64,000 nt of DNA, taken from positions 124,001 to 188,000 of the forward strand of contig NZ_JAHWGT010000009.1 of assembly GCF_020873895.1 (NCBI RefSeq). Direction: 5' to 3'. The stretch is from Streptomyces sp. DH12 (lineage in GTDB: Bacteria; Actinomycetota; Actinomycetes; Streptomycetales; Streptomycetaceae). A program made the translations under genes and the position numbers. Shown piece by piece: positions 25,737 through 34,334 of the stretch. Numbering within the stretch: the stretch's first letter is position 1; every line of letters begins with the position of its first letter. Under the pieces are notes generated by a model. The model searched no databases and was not told where the DNA came from. It saw only the letters and a list, made by a program, of their open reading frames with translations.

Positions 25737-26372
25737 GTGATCGCCGCCCTGGTGGCCGGGCTGCTCGCCGGCTACGGGATCGCCGTACCGGTGGGGGCCG
25801 TCGCGGCCTACCTCGTGGCGCTGTCGGCGCGGACGTCGTGGCGGGCGGGGGCCGCGGCGGCCCTGGGCGTGGCGACGGCCGACGGACTGTACGCGTTGAT
25901 CGCCGTGGCGGGCGGCGCGGCGCTCGTACCGGTGCTCCAGCCGGTGGTGGTCCCGCTGCGGTGGGCGTCGGCCCTGGTGCTCATCTTCCTGGCGGTGCGG
26001 GGTGCCGTCGCCGCGGTACGCGCGTACCGCGCGAGTGCCGGTTCGGCAGGGCACGGCGGCGGAGACGCGATGACACCGCTGCGGGCGTACCTGACGTTCC
26101 TGGGCATCACCCTGACCAACCCCATGACCGTGGTCTACTTCGCCGCGCTCGTGCTCGGCGGGCGGGCGGCACAGGATCCGGGCGCCCTGGAGCAGGGGGT
26201 GTTCGTGGCGGCGGCCTTCGTTGCGTCGGCCAGCTGGCAGCTCTTCCTCGCCGGGGGCGGAGTCCTGCTGGGCCGGGCCCTGACCGGCCCCCGCGGGCGG
26301 CTGGCCACCGCGCTCGTATCCAGCGCTTTGATCACGGCCCTCGCCGCGTACCTGCTGCTGTCGGCGGCCTGA
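25737..26372 (+). CDS. LysE/RhtB family amino-acid exporter
   Basis: A 211-residue membrane protein with six hydrophobic segments. It begins MIAALVAGLLAGYGIAVPVG, where the Gly/Pro motif (A-x-P-V-G) is typical of LysE exporters, and has ITLTNPMTVVYFAALVLGG, the second family motif (NP). The substrate is unknown; the family exports lysine, threonine, homoserine and similar compounds. The chosen GTG at 25737 has no clear ribosome-binding site but gives the expected family N-terminus. It is convergent with the GPP34 gene, only six bases separating the two. Confidence 0.85.
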   Translation: MIAALVAGLLAGYGIAVPVGAVAAYLVALSARTSWRAGAAAALGVATADGLYALIAVAGGAALVPVLQPVVVPLRWASALVLIFLAVRGAVAAVRAYRASAGSAGHGGGDAMTPLRAYLTFLGITLTNPMTVVYFAALVLGGRAAQDPGALEQGVFVAAAFVASASWQLFLAGGGVLLGRALTGPRGRLATALVSSALITALAAYLLLSAA

Positions 26373-26378
26373 GCGGAG

Positions 26379-27041
26379 TCAGGAGAGAGCGACGACGACG
26401 GTCGTGGCGGTGATGGCGGCCATCGTGGCCTGCATGTCGCGGATGGCCCTGCGCACGCTGTCGGCCACCCACTTGCCCTCGGCGATCGTGGCCATGCGTG
26501 GCTCGACCTCCTTGCGGGGAAGCTCCGGAAAGGCGATGCCGTGCAGTCGGGCCCCGTGGAGGAGAGCCACCAGCGCGGAGGTGCGGTCGTCCGGGCGGCT
26601 GCCTTCCACCACGACCCGGGCCAGGCGGTCGCGCAGTTCGCGCTCCACGCCGCCGTCGGCTTCCGGGTAGCGCCGCACCGGGAAGATCCCCAGCGCGCGG
26701 TGGCGCTCCTCGATGACGAGTCCGCGGTCGCAGAGGCTTGCGACCGTGGCCCGTACCGCCGTTGCCTGGTCTCTCGCGAGCCAGTCGGTGATCTTCCCGC
26801 CACCGCGGCGGCCCGCCCACTCGGTGAGCCGCTCCAACCGGTCATCGAGCAGCGGGACCCGCGTCGTGGACGTGTCGGTGATGCTCACCACGCCGCCGGC
26901 GACCCGGACCCGGTAGCGCATGGCCAGCTCCAGCAGGGTGCCGCCCGCGACGGCCCAGCCCGCGGAGGAGCGGTCCTTCGCGACACCGGACGCGTCGTCC
27001 AGCGACAGCAGCATGATCTCCTCGCCCAGCGTCACCGACAT
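26379..27041 (-). CDS. GPP34 (GOLPH3/Vps74-like) family protein
   Basis: A 220-residue protein of the GPP34 family. It starts MSVTLGEEIMLLSLDDASGV, the characteristic T-L-x-E-E-x-x-L-L-x-L-D motif, followed by GWAVAGGTLLELAMRYRV, a KITDWLARD segment and a long C-terminal helical part ending in a hydrophobic patch (MAAITATTVVVALS). In eukaryotes the family binds phosphatidylinositol 4-phosphate and Golgi enzymes; in actinomycetes the members are many and largely uncharacterised. ATG 27041 has GAGGGGAGC upstream. It is divergent from the serine hydrolase gene across 86 bases. Confidence 0.85.
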   Translation of the reverse strand: MSVTLGEEIMLLSLDDASGVAKDRSSAGWAVAGGTLLELAMRYRVRVAGGVVSITDTSTTRVPLLDDRLERLTEWAGRRGGGKITDWLARDQATAVRATVASLCDRGLVIEERHRALGIFPVRRYPEADGGVERELRDRLARVVVEGSRPDDRTSALVALLHGARLHGIAFPELPRKEVEPRMATIAEGKWVADSVRRAIRDMQATMAAITATTVVVALS

Positions 27042-27127
27042 GCGAGCTCCCCTCGATCGACCCCGTTCACCGATGTCGACGCACCGGCGGTGCGGAGGGT
27101 TCCGCGGCGTGCGGTACATCTGGGCCC

Positions 27128-28498
27128 ATGACCTCATCCCTCGCAGCGCTGCTGCCCACCACGGAGCGCGCGCTGCTCCACCGGATCGCCGCCGCCCAGA
27201 CGGAGGGCCGGGTGCCCTCCCTGGTCGCGGCTGTCGCCCGTGGCGGCCGCATGGTGTGGGCGGGGGCGCGCGGCGACGTCGTGTCCGCCACCGACACCCA
27301 GTACCGCATCGGCTCGATCACCAAGCCGTTCACCGCCGTCCTGGTGATGCGGTTGCGGGACGAAGGGCTGCTGGACCTCGACGACCCGCTGGAGAGGCAC
27401 CTGCCGGGAACGGGCGTGGGTACGGTGACCGTGGCCCAGCTGCTCTGCCACAGCGGCGGACTGGCGGCGGAGTCGCCCGGACCGTGGTGGGAGCGCACTC
27501 CGGGCGGAGTGCGGCCCGGTCTTCCCGAGGTCCTCGGCCACCAGCCGCTGGTGCACCCGCCCGGCCGCCGCCACCACTACTCGAACCCCGGGTACACCCT
27601 TCTCGGCGCGCTCGTGGCCGAGATCCGCGGCGTCCCGTGGGAGGAGGCGCTGCAGACCGAGGTGCTGGAGCCGCTGGGGATGCGACGGACGACGCCGCGG
27701 CCCGTCGCGCCGTACGCCGAGGGCTGGGCCGTGCACCCCTGGGCCGACGTGCTGTTGCCCGAACCGTCCGAGGACCTCGGGGTGATGGCACCGGCCGGCG
27801 TCCTGTGGGCGACGGCCGCCGATCTCTGCCGGTTCGCTTCCTTCCTCGTGGAGGGGGATGACCGCGTTCTGTCGGCGTCGTCCGTGCGGGAGATGCGCAC
27901 GGCCGCGGCGCCGCCCGTCGCGGGTGACTGGGACGGGGGCTACGGGCTCGGGCTGCAACTCGCCCGGCGTAACGGCCGGAGCCTTGCCGGGCATTCCGGC
28001 TCGCTGCCCGGCTTCGTCGCCGGGCTCTGGTTCGGCGTCGAGGAGGACGTCGCTGCGGTCGTCCTGGCGAACGCCACATCGGGGCCGCAGGCCGGGGCGC
28101 TCGCGGCGGACCTGGTGGACCTCGTCGCCGGGGCGGAACCGCCGCTGCCGGAGCCCTGGCGGCCGCTGGCGGAGGCCGACCAGGCCCTGTTGGCGCTGAC
28201 GGGGCCTTGGTACTGGGGGACCTACGCGTACGGGCTGGCACTACTCGCGGACGGGGGCGTGGAACTGCGGCCACTGCGGGGGACGGGCCGAGGGTCGCGG
28301 TTCCGGAGCCGGCCGGACGGCACGTGGATCGGCCTCGACGGCTACTACGACGGCGAGGTGCTCCGGGTGGTCCGTCGGGAGGACGGCTCGGTGAGCCATC
28401 TCGACCTCGGTTCGTTCGTCTTCACCCGCGAGCCGTACGAGCCGGGGGACGTCGTCCCGGGCGGGGTGGACGAGGGCGGGTGGCGCGGCGCCCCCTGA
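27128..28498 (+). CDS. Serine hydrolase of the beta-lactamase class C family
   Basis: A 456-residue serine hydrolase with the class C / penicillin-binding-protein-like triad of motifs: S-x-x-K as SITK (near residue 63), Y-x-N as YSN (near residue 156) and H-x-G as HSGSLPG (near residue 298). There is no signal peptide, so it is probably cytoplasmic and more likely an esterase or peptidase than an antibiotic-resistance enzyme. A C-terminal domain of about 100 residues (LTGPWYWGTYAYGLALLADG onward) is typical of the esterase-like branch. The stop codon ends one base before parS 5. Confidence 0.85.
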   Translation: MTSSLAALLPTTERALLHRIAAAQTEGRVPSLVAAVARGGRMVWAGARGDVVSATDTQYRIGSITKPFTAVLVMRLRDEGLLDLDDPLERHLPGTGVGTVTVAQLLCHSGGLAAESPGPWWERTPGGVRPGLPEVLGHQPLVHPPGRRHHYSNPGYTLLGALVAEIRGVPWEEALQTEVLEPLGMRRTTPRPVAPYAEGWAVHPWADVLLPEPSEDLGVMAPAGVLWATAADLCRFASFLVEGDDRVLSASSVREMRTAAAPPVAGDWDGGYGLGLQLARRNGRSLAGHSGSLPGFVAGLWFGVEEDVAAVVLANATSGPQAGALAADLVDLVAGAEPPLPEPWRPLAEADQALLALTGPWYWGTYAYGLALLADGGVELRPLRGTGRGSRFRSRPDGTWIGLDGYYDGEVLRVVRREDGSVSHLDLGSFVFTREPYEPGDVVPGGVDEGGWRGAP

Positions 28499-28499
28499 T

Positions 28500-28513
28500 G
28501 TTTCACGTGAAAC
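28500..28513. promoter_or_regulatory. parS site 5
   Basis: Perfect GTTTCACGTGAAAC starting one base after the stop codon of the serine hydrolase gene and 60 bases from a degenerate copy. Confidence 0.93.
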
Positions 28514-28559
28514 CGGTGCGGTGGCTCACCAGCCCGGGGAAGAGGGCGATGGCCCCGAT

Positions 28560-28573
28560 GTTCCACGTGAAAC
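28560..28573. promoter_or_regulatory. Degenerate parS (one mismatch)
   Basis: GTTCCACGTGAAAC differs from the consensus at one base, breaking the symmetry. It lies between the serine hydrolase and GNAT gene ends. Confidence 0.65.
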
Positions 28574-28605
28574 GGCGGCGGCCCATGACGTTCCCCGTGG
28601 GCCGG

Positions 28606-29058
28606 TCAGAGCGCCATCTTGAAACCGACGTGGGAAGCCGTGAAGCCGAGGCGCTCGTAGAACCGGTGGGCGTCGGTGCGAGTGATGTCCGAGGTGAGTT
28701 GGACCAGCGCGCAGCCCTGACGGCGGGACTCGGCAACGGCCCACTCGATGAGATGGGTGCCGAGTCCAGTCCCGCGTGCGTCGGCGTGGACGCGTACGGC
28801 CTCGATCAAAGCCCGGGTGGCGCCCCGTCGGGAGAGGCCGGGGATGATGGTCAGATGCAGCGTGCCGATGACGCGCTGACCGCGGACGGCCACCACCAGA
28901 TGCTGGTGGGGGTCGTCGGCGACTCGCGCGAACGCGGTGAGGTAGGGGGAGAGGTCGTCGGGGGACTCCCGCTCGGCACCCAGCGGGTCGTCGGCGAGCA
29001 TCGCCACGATGTGGGGGACGTCAGCCGTCGTCGCACGGCGAATCTCAAGATCGTTCAT
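28606..29058 (-). CDS. GNAT family N-acetyltransferase
   Basis: A 150-residue acetyl-CoA-dependent acyltransferase of the GNAT fold. It begins MNDLEIRRATTADVPHIVAM, has the strand VIGTLHLTIIPGLSRRG, the acetyl-CoA loop HADARGTGLGTHLIEW (Q/R-x-x-G-x-G/A pattern) and the C-terminal TDAHRFYERLGFTAS, all in the family order. The substrate is unknown. There is no convincing ribosome-binding site before ATG 29058. The gene is convergent with the serine hydrolase, the two separated by a parS pair. Confidence 0.88.
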   Translation of the reverse strand: MNDLEIRRATTADVPHIVAMLADDPLGAERESPDDLSPYLTAFARVADDPHQHLVVAVRGQRVIGTLHLTIIPGLSRRGATRALIEAVRVHADARGTGLGTHLIEWAVAESRRQGCALVQLTSDITRTDAHRFYERLGFTASHVGFKMAL

Positions 29059-29448
29059 GTGTCGGAGGCTACTCGCCGTCCGGCTCTGGCGTTCAGCTCT
29101 TCGAATGCCTGGTGCAGAGGGGCCAGCTCCGGCTTCCGGGCCGCTTCGTCGAATGCCTCGTGCCATGCCGGTGTGTCTGGTTTCACGTGAAACACGGTGG
29201 GTGGGGTGCCGGGCCACCGCCCCCGAGCGCGCGAGGGTGCGTGGAGAGGACGAACCGGCTCTGTGGAGATCCGGACGCGCAGCCCGCGGTATGGGGGTTG
29301 TGCAGCCTAGCGGGGAAGCGGGTACGAGACCGAGGCTTCCCGCTCTCGACCCGGGCCGCCGTGGCGCCTGTCATGATGCGCTCACGGCGAATCGGGCCGA
29401 GGGAAGTGCGAGAACAGATCGTCGGACGAGTTCGAGGCGAGGCACTCT
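29059..29448. other. Intergenic region between GNAT and flavohemoprotein genes
   Basis: About 390 bases. It holds parS 6 (29180-29193). Before the flavohemoprotein gene is a loose inverted repeat (AGCGGGGAAGC ... GCTTCCCGCT near 29309-29345). No clear promoter pair or small gene was found. Confidence 0.55.
29180..29193. promoter_or_regulatory. parS site 6
   Basis: Perfect GTTTCACGTGAAAC in the divergent intergenic region upstream of the GNAT and flavohemoprotein genes. Confidence 0.93.
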
Positions 29449-30870
29449 ATGAACGCTGCGACCACCACACCGGCCGGCCGGGGTCCCTCCGGCCCCGGAG
29501 GCGGCGGCGACTCAGCCGGGGACCACGGTCCCTCGGGCGGGTGGTTCACGCCGCGGACGCCGGCCGGCCCACCGGGCGACGCTCCGGCGTCCCCCGGCGG
29601 CGAACGGGTGCCCCCGCCCACGTCGCCCGGCCCGCAGGCACCGCCCGCGCCTGCCACCGAGCCGTCGTCCCCCACCGAGCCCTCGTCCCCCGCCGCGCCC
29701 CCGCCTCCGCTCGCGCGGACGCATCCAGCCCCGCCGGCGCCGCCCGCGGCCACCGCGACGGGATCGCCGGACGCGATACGCATACGCCGCACCCTCGCCG
29801 AGATAGCCCCCGTGGCCGACCAGGTCACCTCGTACTTCTACGCCCTGCTCTTCGTGCGCCACCCCGCTCTGCGCGACCTCTTCCCCGCAGCCATGGACGC
29901 CCAGCGGGACCGGCTGCTCAGGGCGCTCCTGACGGCCGCCGAGCACATGGACGACCCGGCGGTGCTCACCGACTACCTCCGGCACCTCGGTCGCGGCCAC
30001 CGGAAGTACGGCACACAGGCCGCGCACTACCCCGCCGTGGGCGAGGCCCTGATCGGCGCGCTGACCCGGTACGCCACCCGCACCTGGGACGGCGAGACGG
30101 AGGCCGCCTGGATCCGTACGTACACGACCATCTCCCAGATCATGATCGACTCGGCGGCCGACGACGAGCGGAAGAGCCCGCCCTGGTGGCAGGCCGAAGT
30201 CGTCGCGCACGAGCTGAGGACGCCCGACATCGCCGTGGTGACCGTGCGCCCCGACCAGCCGTACCCCTTCCTCGCCGGGCAGTACGCGAGCCTGGAGACG
30301 CCCTGGTGGCCGCGGGTGTGGCGGCATTACTCGTTCGCGGCGGCACCGCGTCCGGACGGGTTGCTGGCCTTCCATGTGAAGGCCGTGCCGGCGGGCTGGG
30401 TGTCGAACGCGCTGGTCCACCGCGCCCGCCCCGGTGACGTCCTGCGTCTCGGTCCGCCGGCCGGCTCGATGACCGTCGACCACACCTCCGACCGGGGGCT
30501 GCTCTGCCTGGGCGGCGGCACCGGCATAGCGCCGATCAAGGCGCTGGTGGAGGACGTCGCCGAACACGGGCGGCGCCGCTCCGTCGAGGTCTTCTACGGC
30601 GCCCGCACCGATCACGACCTGTACGACATCGACACCATGCTGCGGCTCAAGCAGGCGCACCCGTGGTTGGAGGTGCGTACGGTGGTCGACGGCAGGACCC
30701 AGCTGCCGGACGCGGTGCGCGCGTACGGGCCATGGGACGAATACGACGCCTACCTGTCCGGGCCGCCCGGCATGATCCGCAGCGGGGTCGACGCGCTGCG
30801 CGGGGTGGGGGTCCCCTCCGACCGCATCCGTCACGACTCGCTGGACGAGCTCGTCGCCGCGGCCGGCTGA
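29449..30870 (+). CDS. Flavohemoprotein-like globin reductase with long proline-rich N-terminus
   Basis: A 473-residue protein with three parts: a Pro/Ser/Gly-rich disordered N-terminus (1-105), a globin domain (about 110-240), and a ferredoxin-NADP-reductase-like flavin module. The globin shows SYFYALLFVRHPALRDLFP, the B10 tyrosine position, and GRGHRKYG with the proximal heme histidine. The reductase shows RHYSFAA (FAD contact), GGGTGIAPIKAL (NAD phosphate loop) and YLSGPPGMI. Such proteins typically detoxify nitric oxide by dioxygenation. The N-terminal extension is absent from the 400-residue Hmp of other bacteria. ATG 29449 has only a weak ribosome-binding site. Confidence 0.87.
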   Translation: MNAATTTPAGRGPSGPGGGGDSAGDHGPSGGWFTPRTPAGPPGDAPASPGGERVPPPTSPGPQAPPAPATEPSSPTEPSSPAAPPPPLARTHPAPPAPPAATATGSPDAIRIRRTLAEIAPVADQVTSYFYALLFVRHPALRDLFPAAMDAQRDRLLRALLTAAEHMDDPAVLTDYLRHLGRGHRKYGTQAAHYPAVGEALIGALTRYATRTWDGETEAAWIRTYTTISQIMIDSAADDERKSPPWWQAEVVAHELRTPDIAVVTVRPDQPYPFLAGQYASLETPWWPRVWRHYSFAAAPRPDGLLAFHVKAVPAGWVSNALVHRARPGDVLRLGPPAGSMTVDHTSDRGLLCLGGGTGIAPIKALVEDVAEHGRRRSVEVFYGARTDHDLYDIDTMLRLKQAHPWLEVRTVVDGRTQLPDAVRAYGPWDEYDAYLSGPPGMIRSGVDALRGVGVPSDRIRHDSLDELVAAAG

Positions 30871-30921
30871 GGCGCGGGCCCGGCCGTCCGGCTGGTGGCT
30901 GCCAGGCCCGGCGCGGGGCCG

Positions 30922-31401
30922 TCAGCCCAGGTCGGGAGCGTGCATGGCGCGAACGCCCTCGATGTTGCCGTCGAGGTAGTGACGCAGGGAGAGCGGCACG
31001 AGGTGCACGGCGGCGATGCCGACCCTGCTGAACGGGATCCGGACGATCTCGTACTCGCCGACCGGCTCCTCGACCTCCGGCCCGTGCCGCTGGGCGGGGT
31101 CCATCGACTCCAGCCGACAGACGAAGAAGTGCTGCACCTTCACGCCCGAGACGCCGCCGTCCTCGATGTGCTCCACGGTGTCCACGAAGCACGGCACCAC
31201 GTCGGTGATCTTGGCGCCGAGCTCCTCGTGCACCTCACGGTGGAGGGCGTCGACGACCGTCGCGTCGCCCGGTTCGACACCGCCGCCCGGCGTGAGCCAG
31301 TAGGGATCCATCCCGGGCTTGGTCCGTTTGATCAGGATCAGGTCGTCGCCGTCGAGGAGGACGGCACGGGCGGTGCGCTTGACCACTGGACGTTCGGTCA
31401 T
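30922..31401 (-). CDS. NUDIX hydrolase
   Basis: A 159-residue pyrophosphohydrolase with the NUDIX box beginning GGGVEPGDATVVDALHREV and continuing EELGA (G-x5-E-x7-R-E-x2-E-E-x-G pattern), preceded by the strands RAVLLDGDDLILIKRTK and DPYWLTPGG. The family splits nucleoside diphosphates linked to another group; the substrate cannot be told. A C-terminal segment EPVGEYEIVRIPFSRVGI supports a housecleaning or nucleotide-sugar role but is not diagnostic. It is convergent with the flavohemoprotein gene. ATG 31401 lacks a clear ribosome-binding site. Confidence 0.9.
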   Translation of the reverse strand: MTERPVVKRTARAVLLDGDDLILIKRTKPGMDPYWLTPGGGVEPGDATVVDALHREVHEELGAKITDVVPCFVDTVEHIEDGGVSGVKVQHFFVCRLESMDPAQRHGPEVEEPVGEYEIVRIPFSRVGIAAVHLVPLSLRHYLDGNIEGVRAMHAPDLG

Positions 31402-31582
31402 GGCAGGACAATCGCCCGTGGCGTACCGATTGAAACCCGCCACGGCGGAGCGACCGCCGGGTAACCGGTCACGGGCGGCCACCGACGGCGGGGCGTCGCC
31501 ACGCGGCTGCCCTTCGTCACCGGGCGGCCCTCCGCAGCCCCTCCGCGGTCACCACGGCCGGCGAGCCCTCGGCTGGCCGTCC

Positions 31583-32479
31583 TCACCAGGCGACCGCGGC
31601 CCGCAGCAGCGTCTCGTGCGCCCGGGCGATGTGCGCCAGGGCCAGCGTCCCGGTGCGGACGACCAGGAAGTAGGTGCGCAGCGGCGGCACCGGAGGGTCG
31701 AGGAGTGCGACGAGGCGGCCTTCGCGCAGGGCTTCCTCGCACAGGTAGCGCGGCAGCACGGCCAGCCCCGCACCCGCGGCGGCGCTTTCCAGGACCGCCC
31801 GCAGGTCGGGCACGACGACGGTGCCGGTGGCGGCGGGCTTCGACTCGAAGACGGCGGCCCAGTAGCGGGACACGAAGGGCAGCGACTCGTGGACCTCGAC
31901 CACGGGGAGCTGGTCAAGCACCACCGACCCCCGGCTCAGCAGGGTCTCCGGGGCGAGGCGGGCGGCCCAGCGCGGGGCGGCCACGAGCACGTGTTCCTCA
32001 TCGCAGAGCGGGCGCGCGGTGAGCAGGCCGCCGCGCGGCCGTGCCGTGGCGACGGCCAGGTCGTGCCGGCCGGCGGCCAGCCCGTCCAGGGACTCCTCGG
32101 CGGTGCCGAACAGCGACGTCCGCAGGGTGAGGCCCTCGGCGACGAGTGGCGCCAGTGCCGGTAACGCCCGCTGTGCGACGAACTCCGGCGGTCCCGCGAG
32201 GTGCAGGGTGCGCGTCCCGACCCGCCCGTGCACCCCGGTCTCGGAGATCTCCACGAGGGCGTCGAGATGCGGGGCGGCGCGGTGGGCCAGTTCGTCGCCG
32301 ACCGTGGTCGGCGTGACGCCGCGGGCCTGCCGCAGGAAAAGCGGTCGGCCCAACTGCCGTTCCAGGGTGCGGATCTGGCTGGTGACGGCCGGTTGGGAGA
32401 GCCCGAGGAGCGCCGCGGCGCGGGTGAAGGATCCGGCTCGGTGCACCGTGACGAAGGTCCGCAACAGGCCCAGATCCAT
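31583..32479 (-). CDS. LysR family transcriptional regulator
   Basis: A 298-residue regulator with the LysR winged helix at the start (MDLGLLRTFVTVHRAGSFTR, then AAALLGLSQPAVTSQIRTLE and GRPLFLR) and a periplasmic-binding-like effector domain from residue 90 (RTLHLAGPPEFVAQRALPAL). ATG 32479 follows GAGGGGAGGGAGG. LysR proteins usually regulate a divergent gene, but here both neighbours run the same way, with the cystathionine-gamma-lyase-like gene ending 281 bases upstream. An AT-rich stretch with CGACATATTTATCG (about 32524-32537) upstream is a possible operator. Target and effector unknown. Confidence 0.9.
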   Translation of the reverse strand: MDLGLLRTFVTVHRAGSFTRAAALLGLSQPAVTSQIRTLERQLGRPLFLRQARGVTPTTVGDELAHRAAPHLDALVEISETGVHGRVGTRTLHLAGPPEFVAQRALPALAPLVAEGLTLRTSLFGTAEESLDGLAAGRHDLAVATARPRGGLLTARPLCDEEHVLVAAPRWAARLAPETLLSRGSVVLDQLPVVEVHESLPFVSRYWAAVFESKPAATGTVVVPDLRAVLESAAAGAGLAVLPRYLCEEALREGRLVALLDPPVPPLRTYFLVVRTGTLALAHIARAHETLLRAAVAW

Positions 32480-32618
32480 GTCCCTCCCTCCCCTCGGGGA
32501 GCGCCTACCCCGAAGCCGTACAACGATAAATATGTCGATAGGTCGCTGCCGCCAGCGTGATGGGACATTGACGTAGAGTCAACTAGCCTGGTCGGGCCGG
32601 AATCCGGTGGACCAGACA

Positions 32619-32655
32619 GGTGGTCCGAGCCACGAGGGGGGAGGCTCGGACCACC
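32619..32655 (-). terminator. Terminator after the cystathionine gamma-lyase-like gene
   Basis: GGTGGTCCGAGCC (32619-32631) pairs with GGCTCGGACCACC (32643-32655), 13 bp with an 11-base loop, downstream of the gene that ends at 32761. Confidence 0.7.
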
Positions 32656-32760
32656 CTCCACCGACACCCGCCCGCCAGGGCGCGCCCCCCGCCGCCGTAC
32701 GGGGGCGAGGCGGGACGGCCGGCGCACGCCGGCCGGCACGAGGCGGCCGCCGGCTGTCCG

Positions 32761-33903
32761 TCAGCGCCCTGCGGCCGCCGTGTCCAGGGCGCGCAGGACG
32801 TCGGCGACCAGGTCCTCAGGGTCCTCGGCGCCGACCGAGAAGCGGACGAACCCGGCCGGTACCGCGTCACCGCCCCACCGGCCGCGCCGCTCGGCCGTCG
32901 AGCGGACCCCGCCGAAGCTCGTGGCGTCGTCCACCAGGCGCAGCGCGTCCAGAAACCGCTCCGCCCGCTCGCGGTCGGCCAGGACGAACGACACCACCGA
33001 CCCGAAGCGACGCATCTGCGCGGCCGCCACCCGGTACGACGGGTCGTCCGGCAGGCCCGGGTACCGCAACCCGGTCACGTCCTCGCGGTCGGCCAGTGCC
33101 TCGGCGAGGGCGAGGGCGTTGGCGCACTGCCGGTCCACGCGCAGGTGGAGCGTGGCCAGTGAGCGGTGGGCGAGCCACGCTTCCATCGGTCCGGGGATCG
33201 CGCCGGCGATCTTCCGCCAGCGGCGGACCCCCGCGGCCAGCGCTGCGTCCGCGGTGGCGACGTGGCCGAGCAGGACGTCCCCGTGCCCGGTCAGGCCCTT
33301 GGTGTCGCTCGCCACGGAGAAGTCGGCGCCCAGGGCCAGGGGGCGCTGCCCGAGGGGTGTGGCGAGCGTGTTGTCGACGGCGACCAGCGCGCCGGCCTCG
33401 TGGGCCGCGGCCACCATCCGCCGGACGTCGCACACGTCGAGTCCCGGGTTGGAGGGGGTCTCCAGCCACAGCAGCTTCGCCCCGTCCAGGGCGGCCAGCT
33501 GGGCGTCGCCTCCGGTGGGCGCCGTGCGGACCTCGATCCCGTACGCGGTCAGCTGCTCGGCCACCAGGGGCAGGGCCTGGTAGCCGTCGGCCGGGAGGAC
33601 GACGGCGTCACCCGCCGCGAGCTGGGAGAAGAGGACCGAGGAGATGGCGGCCATGCCGGAGGCGAAGACCGCCGTCTCGACCGCGTCGTCCCCCGGGGCC
33701 TCCAGCTCGCCGATGGCCCGTTCCAGCAGCGTCCAGGTCGGGTTCTCGTCTCGGCCGTAGGTGTACGGGCCGGTCGGTTCGCCCGGCAGGTGGTAGTGGG
33801 CGGCGAAGACGGGGCCCGGGAGCGTCGGTTCGTGCTTGCGGGGCTCCGGCAGCCCGGCCCGCACGGCGCGGGTGCCCTCGCCCGTGTCCGGTGCGCACGC
33901 CAT
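32761..33903 (-). CDS. Cystathionine gamma-synthase/lyase-like PLP enzyme
   Basis: A 380-residue enzyme of the Cys/Met-metabolism PLP family. It shows YTYGRDENPTWTLLERAIGE (near residue 48), FASGMAAISSVLF, LWLETPSNPGLDVCDV, VAVDNTLATPLGQRPLALGA and SDTKGLTGHGD with the PLP-binding lysine. It could be a gamma-synthase, gamma-lyase or related lyase; the specificity residues do not settle it. The ATG at 33903 overlaps the stop codon of the upstream gene (TGATG), so translation is coupled. It is followed by a terminator hairpin. Confidence 0.85.
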   Translation of the reverse strand: MACAPDTGEGTRAVRAGLPEPRKHEPTLPGPVFAAHYHLPGEPTGPYTYGRDENPTWTLLERAIGELEAPGDDAVETAVFASGMAAISSVLFSQLAAGDAVVLPADGYQALPLVAEQLTAYGIEVRTAPTGGDAQLAALDGAKLLWLETPSNPGLDVCDVRRMVAAAHEAGALVAVDNTLATPLGQRPLALGADFSVASDTKGLTGHGDVLLGHVATADAALAAGVRRWRKIAGAIPGPMEAWLAHRSLATLHLRVDRQCANALALAEALADREDVTGLRYPGLPDDPSYRVAAAQMRRFGSVVSFVLADRERAERFLDALRLVDDATSFGGVRSTAERRGRWGGDAVPAGFVRFSVGAEDPEDLVADVLRALDTAAAGR

Positions 33904-34283
33904 CAGTCGCGGCCGTCGGGGAGGACGACGTTGAGGGCCCAGGAGACGAGGGAGATGATCAGGCCGCCGAGCACGGCGGTCCAGAAGCCCTCCACGTGGA
34001 AGCTGAGGTCCAGCTGGTCCGCGAGCCAGGACGTCAGCAGCAGCATCAGGGCGTTGACGACGAGGGTGAACAGGCCGAGCGTGAGGACGAAGAGCGGCAG
34101 CGTGAGGAGCTTCACAAGCGGCTTGACCAGGATGTTCACCACACCGAAGACCAAGGCGACGAGCACCAGTGTCAGGGCCTTGCGGCCCGTGTTGTCGCCG
34201 GTGAGCGTGATGTCGTCCAGGAGCCAGATCGCGACGGCCAGCGCCCCCGCGTTCGCGAGCGTCTTGACTACGAAATTCATCAT
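33903..34283 (-). CDS. Phage-holin-like membrane protein (PF04020/YvlD family)
   Basis: A 126-residue protein with four hydrophobic segments, beginning MMNFVVKTLANAGALAVAIW, with GVVNILVKPLVKLLTLPLFV and TLGLFTLVVNALMLLLTSWL, the conserved N-x-x-x-P-x-x-x-L run of the PF04020 family. The family is widespread and despite its name is not phage-specific; function unknown. Its stop codon (33905-33903) shares one base with the ATG of the PLP-enzyme gene downstream. It is divergent from the cupin gene, 51 bases apart. Either of two adjacent ATGs could be the start. Confidence 0.85.
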   Translation of the reverse strand: MMNFVVKTLANAGALAVAIWLLDDITLTGDNTGRKALTLVLVALVFGVVNILVKPLVKLLTLPLFVLTLGLFTLVVNALMLLLTSWLADQLDLSFHVEGFWTAVLGGLIISLVSWALNVVLPDGRD

Positions 34284-34334
34284 GTGTCTGATCGTGGCAG
34301 ACACGATCACCACAGAGGCGGGGACGAGCGGACG

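Noticed and set aside
33903-34283. Phage holin or prophage remnant
   Set aside because: The PF04020 family is chromosomal and common; no other phage genes are near.
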